A stretch of DNA of 64,000 bases. It comes from Williamsia serinedens. Its GTDB lineage: Bacteria > Actinomycetota > Actinomycetes > Mycobacteriales > Mycobacteriaceae. Positions 53,674 through 61,225 of the stretch are shown here, piece after piece. Made by a program: the position numbers and the translations under genes. How positions within the stretch are numbered: position 1 is the stretch's first letter; each line of letters opens with the position of its first letter. The stretch covers positions 1 to 64,000 of the forward strand of contig NZ_JAMTCG010000006.1 of NCBI RefSeq assembly GCF_024171725.1, written 5' to 3'. The notes under the pieces were generated by a model. The model saw only the letters and a list, made by a program, of their open reading frames with translations, had not been told where the DNA came from and did not search any database.

Positions 53674-53760
53674 ACCCGCGGCCAGTTCGCGTTCCCGCGT
53701 CGTCCTCGTGAACCCGCGCCGTGCGTGAAGCGGGAACGCCGAGTCGGCGCGGGAACGGGG
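53672..53760. repeat. 19-bp-period intergenic repeat array after otsB
   Basis: Contiguous 19-bp units at 53672-53690, 53691-53709, 53710-53728, 53729-53747, then a fifth, incomplete copy to 53760. The first three carry the core in the minus orientation (GAACCCGCG / GTTCCCGCG), the last two in the plus orientation (GCGGGAACG). The TGA of the preceding gene is made by the first unit. Same family as 17040-17201 and 54201-54296. Confidence 0.8.
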
Positions 53761-53804
53761 CCGATCCGACGGACCCGGACCGACGCCCCCTGTACGTTCG
53801 ATCG

Positions 53805-54184
53805 GTGACGACCCCCGAGCCGCCTGATCTCCACGACTCCGACTGGCGGATGGACTTCGAACTCAACCGCTACATGTTCGAGGCCTACTGCCTGACGATC
53901 GTGACCGACTTGTCCATCGACGAGTTCTTGGCCCTCGTCCCATCCGCGAGGGTCGTCGACGAATGCGACTACGAGACCCTCGAGGACCGAGGGATGGACA
54001 TCTTCAGCGAAATCGGTGGCGGAGCGGGCCTCCTCCAGGTCGGATCCTCGGTGGTGATGTTCGAGCCGAACGGCTACCGCGGCGTTACGACGGATCTGAT
54101 GATCGCGGTGTCGATCGGCCGCACGGTGGTGAGCGACCTAGGGAGTCGACGTACCTCAGCGTCGACATCCCGATTCCGGCCTAG
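53805..54184 (+). pseudogene. small DUF6461-like gene, apparently frameshifted
   Basis: From GTG 53805 the frame reads a soluble protein: DSDWRMDFELNRYMFEAYCLTIVTDLSIDEFLALVP, then SSVVMFEPNGYRG, resembling small actinobacterial DUF6461-type proteins. After IGRTVVS the frame continues into basic low-complexity residues and through the next repeat array to 54290. The third frame instead gives STYLSVDIPIPA and a stop at 54184, a sensible beta-strand end. I therefore infer a frameshift near 54130-54150 and a decayed or truncated gene. It is flanked on both sides by 19-bp repeat arrays. Confidence 0.5.
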
Positions 54185-54200
54185 GTCCGCGCCCCGTCAG

Positions 54201-54296
54201 CGAATCCGCGCCGAGCATCGCGCGGATTCGCGAGCACGCCGCGGGAACGCACAACCGCCGCGGATTCACGAGATCGGCGCGGGTTCGTGAGATCGG
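54201..54296. repeat. 19-bp-period intergenic repeat array with leading hairpin
   Basis: A perfect 11-bp hairpin (CGAATCCGCGC, 8-nt loop, GCGCGGATTCG; 54201-54230) leads into 19-bp units at 54221-54239, 54240-54258, 54259-54277 and 54278-54296; a fifth partial unit, CGCGGATCA, supplies the stop codon of the convergent transglutaminase gene (54303-54305). Consensus CGCGGRTTCGCGAGATCGG. Confidence 0.85.
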
Positions 54297-54302
54297 CGCG
54301 GA

Positions 54303-55124
54303 TCAGCCGATGCTGATCTGCTGCTTGCCGTCGTCGATCGGCAGGTCACCGGAGACGGTGGCGATCACCTGCTGGCCGTTCATCGTGATGGTGCCGCGGT
54401 GGTTGTCGAGGAAGGCGGTGTCGGCGGCGTCGCGACCGGTCGCGATGCGCACCAGGCTCTGCCGCGGCGCGAGACCGGTCGCGTCGACGACGACCCACCG
54501 GTCGTCGATGATCGCCTCGGCGACGGCGTGGAAGTCCATCGGGTCGCAGCCCGGTGCGTAGACCGCGACGAGCCGGGCGGGGATGTTCAGAGCCCGCAGC
54601 AGGGCGACGACGAGGTGCGCGTAGTCGCGGCAGACCCCGGCACCGGCGAGGAGGGTGTCCGCGGCGCCGTCGATCGGATCGCTGGACCCGGGCAGGTAGC
54701 TGAGCCGTCGGGCGACGAACCGGGTCACCTGCTGCAGCAGGTCCGCCGGGTCGTCGTCGAGGTCGAACTCGCCCGAGACGTACCCGAAGAACTTGTCCGC
54801 CTCCGCATAGCGACTGGGGCGCAGGTAGACCGAGCTGTCTCCGACCTCCACCGGGACCGGATCGGCGGGCGAGGTCACCGACGCCGAGTAGTGCACCAGC
54901 ACCGTGCCCGAGTCGACCGAGAACCGATGGATCCGTGTCCCGCACTCCGCGACGATCTCCGTCGGCGTGACGTGGGAGCCGTCGACGGTGATGGAGAGCG
55001 ACTCCTCCACCTCGAGCCCGGGCAGCTTCGCGACCGCGATCTGCAGTTCGAGCTCCGTGGCCGCCTCCACGGTGAGGTCGAGCATGGCGGAGACCTCGCG
55101 GGGCGGGGTGGTCACGTCGGACAC
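54303..55124 (-). CDS. transglutaminase-like protein
   Basis: A 273-residue cytoplasmic protein with an N-terminal beta domain (to about 150) and a transglutaminase/protease core. Triad: Cys in GAGVCRDYAHL, His in MDFHAVAEAII, Asp in WVVVDATG. The LARRL...GVCRDYAHLV sequence is typical of the bacterial transglutaminase-like superfamily, often cysteine proteases or amidases. AGGAGG lies 6 nt before the GTG at 55124. It is divergent from the SDR gene with a 112-bp gap. The stop codon sits at the edge of the 19-bp array. Confidence 0.88.
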   Translation of the reverse strand: MSDVTTPPREVSAMLDLTVEAATELELQIAVAKLPGLEVEESLSITVDGSHVTPTEIVAECGTRIHRFSVDSGTVLVHYSASVTSPADPVPVEVGDSSVYLRPSRYAEADKFFGYVSGEFDLDDDPADLLQQVTRFVARRLSYLPGSSDPIDGAADTLLAGAGVCRDYAHLVVALLRALNIPARLVAVYAPGCDPMDFHAVAEAIIDDRWVVVDATGLAPRQSLVRIATGRDAADTAFLDNHRGTITMNGQQVIATVSGDLPIDDGKQQISIG

Positions 55125-55236
55125 GAGAGCCTCCTGGGCGAGCGGATCGGTTCGGCGTGACTCCCCGACTGCTGCACGGCGTCCACCCTGAGCGCAACCG
55201 TAGTGCCGCGCGCGACGATCCGTAAACTCGGTCGGC

Positions 55237-55992
55237 GTGAGCACCGACACCTCCTCCCCCGACCGTCGCGTCGCCGTCGTCACCGGCGCCAGTTCCGGCA
55301 TCGGCGCCGCGACCGCGAGAACCCTTGCGGCGCAGGGTTTCCACGTCGTGATCGGCGCCCGCCGCACCGACCGACTGGAGAGCCTGGCCGCGGAGATCGG
55401 CGCGACCGCCCGCTCGCTCGACGTCACCGACGACGCGTCCGTCGCCGCCTTCTGCGACGGACTCGACCGCGTCGACGTGCTGGTGAACAACGCAGGCGGC
55501 GCGAAGGGGCTGGCGACCGTCGCCGAGGCCGACCTCGACGACTGGCGCTGGATGTGGGAGACGAACGTGCTCGGCACGCTGCGGCTGACCCGCGCCCTGC
55601 TCCCCGCGCTGGAGGCGTCCGGCGACGGGCTCGTCGTGACGATCACGTCGATCGCGGCGCTCGAGGCGTACGACAACGGCGCCGGCTACACCTCGGCCAA
55701 GCACGCGCAGGGCGTGCTGCACCGCACCCTGCGATTCGAGTTGCTGGGTAAGCCTATTCGCCTCACCGAGATCGCCCCGGGCATGGTCGAGACGGAGTTC
55801 TCGCTCGTCCGGTTCGACGGCGATCAGGAGAAGGCCGACGCCGTGTACGACGGCCTCACGCCGCTGACCGCCGACGACGTCGCCGAGGTCATCGGCTTCG
55901 TCGCGTCACGACCGCCGCACGTCAACCTTGATCAGATCGTGCTGAAGCCGCGCGATCAGGCCAGCGCCCGCCGCAACGTCCGGACGGGCTAG
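55237..55992 (+). CDS. SDR family oxidoreductase
   Basis: A 251-residue classical short-chain dehydrogenase: TGASSGIG at about residue 17, NNAGG, catalytic Ser in ITSIAALEAYDNGAGY and Tyr-Lys in YTSAKHA. Its length and the ending PRDQASARR resemble the serine-3-dehydrogenase/YdfG subgroup. In M. tuberculosis an SDR (Rv0484c) lies in the same place relative to lprQ and murB (recalled). GTG at 55237. Its 3' end is 3 bp from the convergent L,D-transpeptidase stop. Confidence 0.9.
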   Translation: MSTDTSSPDRRVAVVTGASSGIGAATARTLAAQGFHVVIGARRTDRLESLAAEIGATARSLDVTDDASVAAFCDGLDRVDVLVNNAGGAKGLATVAEADLDDWRWMWETNVLGTLRLTRALLPALEASGDGLVVTITSIAALEAYDNGAGYTSAKHAQGVLHRTLRFELLGKPIRLTEIAPGMVETEFSLVRFDGDQEKADAVYDGLTPLTADDVAEVIGFVASRPPHVNLDQIVLKPRDQASARRNVRTG

Positions 55993-55995
55993 GTC

Positions 55996-57306
55996 TCAGC
56001 CCGTCGGGCCCTGCGTGGCCGGCTGCGGGGTCGTCGTCGAGATCCCCGACAGCTGCGGGGCACCCGACGGGGTGGCCGGCGCAGACGACTGCGTGACCTC
56101 ACCCTCCAGCGCTGACATCGACTTCCAGTCGTCCCAGCTGATCGTCCAGTCGTAGATGTCGCCGTCGGCCTGCGACAGCTCGATCCGGGTGTTCGTCACC
56201 TCGACCGGGTCGCCGTAGATCGCCGTCTCGAAGTAGCGCTGCGCGTTGTCCAGCGACAGGTTGATGCAGCCGTTGGTGACGTTCGACGACCCCTGCACGC
56301 CGGTGGTCTCCGGGTTGGCGTGGATGAACTCGCCGTTGTTGGAGATGCGCACCGCGAACCGCTCGCGGATGTTGAAGTACCCAGCGGCGGGGTTCGACAT
56401 GTAGAAGTCCTCGTGCTTCTCGCTGACGACGTGGATGCCCGACCGCGTCACGTTGCGGTCGAGGTCACCGCTGCCGTAACTGCACGGGAGCGTCATCAGC
56501 ACGGATCCGTCGCGGACGACGTCGATCTTGAACGAGGTCGCGTCGGCCTTGACGATCTGCGACCGGCCGATCGTGAAGTCGGAGGTGACGTCGGCGGCAC
56601 CGTAGGCGCCGTCGCCGTGGTCGAGGCCGTAGAGCTTGCCGACCATCGACACCTTCGTGCCCGGGGCGAAGTACTCCTTCGTCCGCCAGTGGGCACGCGA
56701 GCCGTTGTCCTCCGGCAGCCAGGCCCAGCTGCCCTCGGTCTCGGGGGTGGTCTTCACCGTCAGGGCCTTCTCGACGGCCTTCTTGTCGGTGACGGTGGAG
56801 TCGAACTTGAGGATCAGCGGCGCCGCGATGCCGACCTCCTGGCCGTCGGCGATGTTGATGACGACGTTGATCTGCTGCTGCGGGTTCAGCGTCGTGAACG
56901 ACCCCTGCACCGGGACGGTCTTGCGGTCCTCGCCGATGGCCGTGCCCGACCACGTGTACGTGCCGCCGTAGCCCAGGGGCTCGGAGATCGTGTAGGTGGT
57001 GCGGTCCTCCGAGAGCGCACCGGTGACGACGGTCCCCCGCTGGTTGGTCAGCTTCACGTCCGGGTTGAGCTGGCCCTTCTCGACCGTGACCGAGAAGGTC
57101 GCCGTCGGGCTCGGCGCGTCCTTGTCGTCCAGGGCGGGGGTGAAGGTGAGCTTGGCCGTCGGCTCGGCGCTCTTCGACGCGGCGGCGCCGGTCGTCGAGC
57201 TCTTGTCGCCGGTGGAGCAGGCTGCGGCGGCGACACCCGCGGCGCCGACGGCGAGTGCGGCGAGTGCGCCGCGCCTGGTCATCTGTGCACGGGAAGCGGC
57301 AGTCAT
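55996..57306 (-). CDS. L,D-transpeptidase lipoprotein (LprQ/Ldt5-like)
   Basis: A 436-residue predicted lipoprotein: twin-Arg-like TRRGAL start, hydrophobic stretch, lipobox AAAC with Cys31, then Ser/Thr-rich linker. Two Ig-like domains (about 55-260) precede the YkuD catalytic domain, with the His in [10 protein letters not shown] and the Cys in [10 protein letters not shown]. Other Ldts have Ser-His-Gly-Cys where this has Thr-Asn-Gly-Cys, as in the LprQ branch (recalled). It makes 3-3 cross-links in peptidoglycan. A Pro/Ser/Gln tail follows. It lies 90 bp from murB on the same strand, as in mycobacteria. Confidence 0.9.
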   Translation of the reverse strand: MTAASRAQMTRRGALAALAVGAAGVAAAACSTGDKSSTTGAAASKSAEPTAKLTFTPALDDKDAPSPTATFSVTVEKGQLNPDVKLTNQRGTVVTGALSEDRTTYTISEPLGYGGTYTWSGTAIGEDRKTVPVQGSFTTLNPQQQINVVINIADGQEVGIAAPLILKFDSTVTDKKAVEKALTVKTTPETEGSWAWLPEDNGSRAHWRTKEYFAPGTKVSMVGKLYGLDHGDGAYGAADVTSDFTIGRSQIVKADATSFKIDVVRDGSVLMTLPCSYGSGDLDRNVTRSGIHVVSEKHEDFYMSNPAAGYFNIRERFAVRISNNGEFIHANPETTGVQGSSNVTNGCINLSLDNAQRYFETAIYGDPVEVTNTRIELSQADGDIYDWTISWDDWKSMSALEGEVTQSSAPATPSGAPQLSGISTTTPQPATQGPTG

Positions 57307-57396
57307 GTTCGCCGAGGATACCGGGAGTTCGGGGTGCCCCCGACCGGCGTCGCAGGTGGTGGCGCCGCGGGAGACACGCCTCACAGGGCCGATCGG

Positions 57397-58452
57397 TCAC
57401 ACGGAGCAGCCGACCAGCACCGGTTCGGGGTGCAGTCGGACGCCGAAGGCGTCCTCGACACCGTCGCGTACGCGTCGGGCGAGCGCGACGATGTCCTCGG
57501 CCGACGCCGCCCCGCGGTTCGTGAGGGCCAACGTGTGTTTCGTCGACAGCCGGGCCGCGGCGTCGGCGCCCGGGAAGCCGCGGGAGAACCCGGCCTTCTC
57601 GATCAGCCAGCCCGCCGACAGCTTGACCCCGCCGTCCGCGGGATAGCGCGGCATGTCCGCCGAGCCGGTCCGGGCGCGGACCGCGTCCTCGACGGCGGGG
57701 AGGTCTGCCTCGGGCACGACCGGGTTCGTGAAGAACGACCCGGAGCTCCACGTGTCGGGGTCGTCGGCGTCGAGCACCATCCCCTTGCCGCGGCGCAGCG
57801 CCAGCACGGCCTCCCGCGCGTCGGCCACCGGGGCACGCTCCCCCATCTCGACGCCGAGCACGCCGGCGAGCTCGCGGTAGCGGATCGGAGCGCTGACGCC
57901 GTCGTCGGTGAGGCGAAACGCGACGGTGAGCACGATGCGTTCGTCCCGGTGTTTGAGGGCACTGGTCCGGTACCCCAGGCCCAGCGCGGACGGCGCGACC
58001 CACGATCGCTCGCCCGTCGTGCGGTCGAGCAGTTCGACGCCGTCGAGGACGTCGGCGATCTCGACGCCGTACGCCCCGACGTTCTGCACGGGCGTCGCGC
58101 CGACGGATCCCGGTATGCCCGACAGGCATTCGAGCCCCCCGAGACCACGGGCCACCGCATCGGCCACCGTCGCATCCCAGTCGGCACCGGCACCCACGGT
58201 CATCCGCACACCGCCGTCGGGCAGCGTCTGGACCGCGACGTCGGCGTGGGAGACCTTCACGACCGTCGCGTCGACCCCGTCGTCGCCGACGAGCAGGTTG
58301 GAACCGCCCCCGATGACAAGGACGGGTTCGCCCGCGGCGTCGAGGCGACCGAGGGTGTCGACGAGCTCGTCGGCCGAGGACGGTGTCACCAGGCCGCGGG
58401 CGGGTCCGCCGACGCGCATCGTCGTCAACGACGACAGCAACACCCCGGACAT
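57397..58452 (-). CDS. murB: UDP-N-acetylenolpyruvoylglucosamine reductase
   Basis: A 351-residue type I MurB: FAD/NADPH reduction of enolpyruvyl-UDP-GlcNAc to UDP-MurNAc, an early peptidoglycan step. Seen: the FAD-binding LVIGGGSNLLV, GLECLSGIPGSVGATPVQNVGAYG, the catalytic Ser in SGSFFTNPVV and the C-terminal AGWLIEKAGF. ATG at 58452 gives the family N-terminus; upstream in-frame starts overlap the divergent DUF2505 gene region. Next to the L,D-transpeptidase gene in the same direction, suggesting cell-wall co-regulation. Confidence 0.97.
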   Translation of the reverse strand: MSGVLLSSLTTMRVGGPARGLVTPSSADELVDTLGRLDAAGEPVLVIGGGSNLLVGDDGVDATVVKVSHADVAVQTLPDGGVRMTVGAGADWDATVADAVARGLGGLECLSGIPGSVGATPVQNVGAYGVEIADVLDGVELLDRTTGERSWVAPSALGLGYRTSALKHRDERIVLTVAFRLTDDGVSAPIRYRELAGVLGVEMGERAPVADAREAVLALRRGKGMVLDADDPDTWSSGSFFTNPVVPEADLPAVEDAVRARTGSADMPRYPADGGVKLSAGWLIEKAGFSRGFPGADAAARLSTKHTLALTNRGAASAEDIVALARRVRDGVEDAFGVRLHPEPVLVGCSV

Positions 58453-58477
58453 GGGCCAACGGTAACGTCTGCAGATC

Positions 58478-58981
58478 ATGGCGACGAAGCTGCAGCACCC
58501 GGTCACCTATCCCCTGAGTCTCGACCGCGTGCGCGCCGCGGTGAGCGACCGCGCGTACTGGGAGGCCCTCGCCGCGAGCGTCGAGAAGTCCCCCGGGGAG
58601 GTGAAGTCCGTCGACGTCAGCGGCGACCAGGTCACCGTCGAACTCACCCAGCGCATCCCGTCGGACAAGCTGCCGTCGGTGGTGACGTCGCTGGTCAGCG
58701 GCGATCTCGCGATCGAGCGCACGATGAGCTGGACGTTCTCGTCCGACACGGCCGCGCAGGGCACGTTCCACGCGACCGTGCCCGGGACGCCCGCCACCAC
58801 CGAGGGGTCGTTCTCGCTACGCGAGGACGGTGGGACGACGGTGGCCGAGTTCGACGGGTCGGTGACCGTCCGAATCCCGTTGGTCGGCGGCAAGATCGAG
58901 AAGCTGATCAGCCAGAACATGCTGACGCTGTTCGACGCCGAGCGCGACTTCACCGTTGCGTGGGACGACGAGAAGGGCTGA
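58478..58981 (+). CDS. DUF2505 protein (first of a tandem pair)
   Basis: A 167-residue protein of the DUF2505 family, probably a START/SRPBCC-like lipid-binding fold without enzymatic residues. Typical segments: an N-terminal YPLSLDRVRAAVSDRAYWEAL, the strand-rich middle, and the final FVGGKIEKLISQNML-type helix (here PLVGGKIEKLISQNM). It is divergent from murB (25-bp gap) and followed 24 bp later by a second DUF2505 gene. Mycobacteria have one such gene (Rv0481c) here (recalled), so this looks like a local duplication. Confidence 0.87.
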   Translation: MATKLQHPVTYPLSLDRVRAAVSDRAYWEALAASVEKSPGEVKSVDVSGDQVTVELTQRIPSDKLPSVVTSLVSGDLAIERTMSWTFSSDTAAQGTFHATVPGTPATTEGSFSLREDGGTTVAEFDGSVTVRIPLVGGKIEKLISQNMLTLFDAERDFTVAWDDEKG

Positions 58982-59005
58982 CCACCCCCGGGTAGCGTGA
59001 GCGCC

Positions 59006-59515
59006 ATGGCGCGTCGTCTCAGCTACTCGGCCCGGTATGAGCACCCGGCCGAGACGGTCTACCAGGCTCTGTCGTCCCGGCAGTTCTGGGACGACCAGAT
59101 GGTCGAGTTCCGCAAGCTCACCCCGCAGTCCGACGTCGACAAGTTCGTCGTCGACGAGAACGGCATCGACCTGGTGCTGGTGCAGACCCTGCCCCGATCG
59201 GACCTCCCGTCGATCGCGAGCGCGGTGATCAAGAAGGACATGGTGATCACCCGCACCGAGAAGCTGGGCCCGTTCCACCCCGAGAAGACCGAGGGCACCT
59301 ACACCGCCGGCATCCCCGCCGGTCCCGGCAGCCTCACCGGCGTGCAGGAGTTGTTCCCGACGGAGTCGGGGTCGACGCTGCGTCGGACGACCGAGGTCAA
59401 GGTCTACGTGCCGTTCGTCAACGGCAAGCTCGAGCAGCTGATCCTGGTGAACCTCGTCGACCTGTTCCGCGGCGAGGCCGAGTTCACGGCCGACTGGATC
59501 GCCGCCAACGCCTGA
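59006..59515 (+). CDS. DUF2505 protein (second of a tandem pair)
   Basis: A 169-residue DUF2505 protein with the same plan as its neighbour: SARYEHPAETVYQALSSRQFWDDQMVEF at the start and YVPFVNGKLEQLILVNLVDLFRGEAEFTADW at the end. The two copies share the layout but not much exact sequence, so the duplication is old. ATG at 59006 is preferred to an in-frame start 9 bp upstream. Function unknown; the pair next to murB suggests an envelope-related role (inference). Confidence 0.87.
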   Translation: MARRLSYSARYEHPAETVYQALSSRQFWDDQMVEFRKLTPQSDVDKFVVDENGIDLVLVQTLPRSDLPSIASAVIKKDMVITRTEKLGPFHPEKTEGTYTAGIPAGPGSLTGVQELFPTESGSTLRRTTEVKVYVPFVNGKLEQLILVNLVDLFRGEAEFTADWIAANA

Positions 59516-59523
59516 GGTCGACC

Positions 59524-60315
59524 GTGCAGCCGGGTGACCGTCGCGGTGTCGACGGTCAGATCACCCGGGGCACGACGAACGTCGGTCGTCTCCGACGCGT
59601 CGACAGGTGGATCGCCGCCCGCGCGGAGATCGTCGACGTCCTGCGGTCCGCCGGCCGGCCGCTCGTCGTCGACCTCGGGTACGGCGACCGCCCCGACACC
59701 GCGGTCGACCTGCACCGACGTCTGCGCGCCGTCGTCCCCGGGGTCGCGACCGTCGGGTTGGAGATCGACCCCGACCGCGTCGTCGACGACCGGGACGGCG
59801 TGCGGTTCGCCCGCGGCGGTTTCGAGCTCGCCGGCCTGCGACCCCATCTCGTGCGGGCGTTCAACGTGCTCCGCCAGTACGACGAGTCGCAGGTCGGCCC
59901 GTCGTGGGCCCGGATGCAGGCGGCGCTCGCGGCGGGCGGGCTGATCGTCGAGGGCACATGCGACGAGATCGGTCGCCGCTGCACGTGGGTCCTCCTCGAC
60001 GCCGCCGGCCCCCGCACGCTCACCCTGGCCTGGGATCCCGCCCACACCGACCGGCCGTCCGACGTCGCCGAACGGCTCGTCAAGGCGCTCATCCACCACA
60101 ACGTCCCCGGCGAGCCGATCGGTGAGCTTCTCGCCGCGGCCGACCGGTGCTGGGACGCGGCGGCCGCCTGGGCCCCGTACGGCCCACGGTTCCGGTGGCT
60201 GCGGGCGCGCGAGGCCCTCGCCGCCTCCGGCATCCCCTGCGAGCGTCCGCGGCGGCGCGAACACGACAACACCCTCACGGTCCCGTGGTCCGTGGTCGAC
60301 CCGGCCGGAAACTAG
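59524..60315 (+). CDS. class I SAM-dependent methyltransferase-like protein
   Basis: A 263-residue protein with a Rossmann methyltransferase look: LVVDLGYGDRPDT as motif I, VGLEIDPDRV as the acidic strand after it, and VRAFNVLRQYDES at the position of motif IV. GLIVEGTCDEIGRRCTWVLLD follows as a later strand. The substrate is unknown. GTG at 59524, 8 bp after the DUF2505 gene, and 10 bp before the nitrilase gene, so they probably form one operon. Some members are annotated only as hypothetical. Confidence 0.72.
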   Translation: MQPGDRRGVDGQITRGTTNVGRLRRVDRWIAARAEIVDVLRSAGRPLVVDLGYGDRPDTAVDLHRRLRAVVPGVATVGLEIDPDRVVDDRDGVRFARGGFELAGLRPHLVRAFNVLRQYDESQVGPSWARMQAALAAGGLIVEGTCDEIGRRCTWVLLDAAGPRTLTLAWDPAHTDRPSDVAERLVKALIHHNVPGEPIGELLAAADRCWDAAAAWAPYGPRFRWLRAREALAASGIPCERPRRREHDNTLTVPWSVVDPAGN

Positions 60316-60325
60316 GCTCGACCCC

Positions 60326-61129
60326 ATGCGAGTGGCGATGGCGCAGGTCGCGGCGGGCACCGACCCGGCCGTCAACCTCGAGACCGTCCGGGTGCGGACC
60401 CGCGAGGCGGCCGACGGCGGGGCCGACCTCGTCGTCTTCCCCGAGGCAATGATGTGCCGCTTCGGGGTGCCGCTCGGCCCGGTCGCCGAACCCCTCGACG
60501 GTCCGTGGGCCGACGGCGTCCGTGCCGCGGCGGTCGAGGCCGGCGTCACCGTCGTGGCGGGGATGTTCACCCCGGGTGACGAGCACGCCGGGCGACGTCG
60601 CGTGGTGAACACCCTGATCGCGGCCGGCCCCGACGGGTCGTCGACGGGCTACGACAAGATCCACCTCTACGACGCCTACGGCTTCCGCGAGTCCGACACC
60701 GTGGCGCCGGGCGAGACGACCCGCACGATCACCGTCGCCGAGGTGACCGTCGGGCTCGCGACCTGCTACGACATCCGCTTCCCGGGCCTGTTCACCCGAC
60801 TCGCCCGCGAGGGCGCGCAGGTCGTCGTCGTCCCGACGTCATGGGGGTCGGGCCCGGGCAAGGTCGAGCAATGGCAGGTCCTCACCCGCGCACGCGCGCT
60901 CGACAGCTCCACCGTCGTCGTCGGGGTCGGTCAGCCCCTGCCCGCCGACCCCGCCGTCGCCGACAGCACCGCCCCGACCGGTGTGGGGCACTCCACCGTC
61001 GCCGACCCGTACGGCCGGGTGCTGGTCGAATACGATGACGCCGAGCATCTCGGTGTGCACGACCTGGACCTCGAACCCGTGCAGCGCGCCCGTCGGGACA
61101 TCGCAGTCCTCGACAACGCGCGTCTGTGA
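60326..61129 (+). CDS. carbon-nitrogen hydrolase (nitrilase superfamily)
   Basis: A 267-residue omega-amidase/Nit-type hydrolase with the complete Glu-Lys-Cys triad: Glu40 in VFPEAMM, Lys111 in YDKIHLYD and Cys147 in ATCYDIRFP. It resembles Nit1/Nit2 and mycobacterial Rv0480c (recalled) and may repair deaminated metabolites or hydrolyse amides. ATG at 60326. It ends 36 bp before a set of 11-bp direct repeats. Confidence 0.93.
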   Translation: MRVAMAQVAAGTDPAVNLETVRVRTREAADGGADLVVFPEAMMCRFGVPLGPVAEPLDGPWADGVRAAAVEAGVTVVAGMFTPGDEHAGRRRVVNTLIAAGPDGSSTGYDKIHLYDAYGFRESDTVAPGETTRTITVAEVTVGLATCYDIRFPGLFTRLAREGAQVVVVPTSWGSGPGKVEQWQVLTRARALDSSTVVVGVGQPLPADPAVADSTAPTGVGHSTVADPYGRVLVEYDDAEHLGVHDLDLEPVQRARRDIAVLDNARL

Positions 61130-61164
61130 GAGGGTCCCTCCCCGTCGGGTGACGGCCGCGTCTC

Positions 61165-61197
61165 TCACCGAACCCTCACCGAAGTCTCATCTGTGCC
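61165..61197 (+). promoter_or_regulatory. three 11-bp direct repeats upstream of DUF2993 gene
   Basis: TCACCGAACCC, TCACCGAAGTC and TCATCTGTGCC follow one another with an exact 11-bp period, 28 bp before the ATG at 61226. The period and the TCACC half-site match the direct-repeat operators of PhoB/RegX3/OmpR-type regulators. The box differs in sequence from those at 34991 and 37774. Confidence 0.55.
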
Positions 61198-61225
61198 GCC
61201 CGGACGGCAGGCACAATCGACCCCG

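Noticed and set aside
12911-54296. CRISPR array
   Set aside because: Units are contiguous, without spacers, and no cas genes are present.
56320-58995. 891-codon open frame antisense to the transpeptidase and murB genes
   Set aside because: No domain features; the minus-strand genes have intact catalytic motifs.
37789-61180. An 11-bp string, GAACCCTCACC, present near 37789 and at 61170, as a shared regulator site
   Set aside because: A single 11-mer match in 64 kb can occur by chance, and the flanking sequence and spacing differ.
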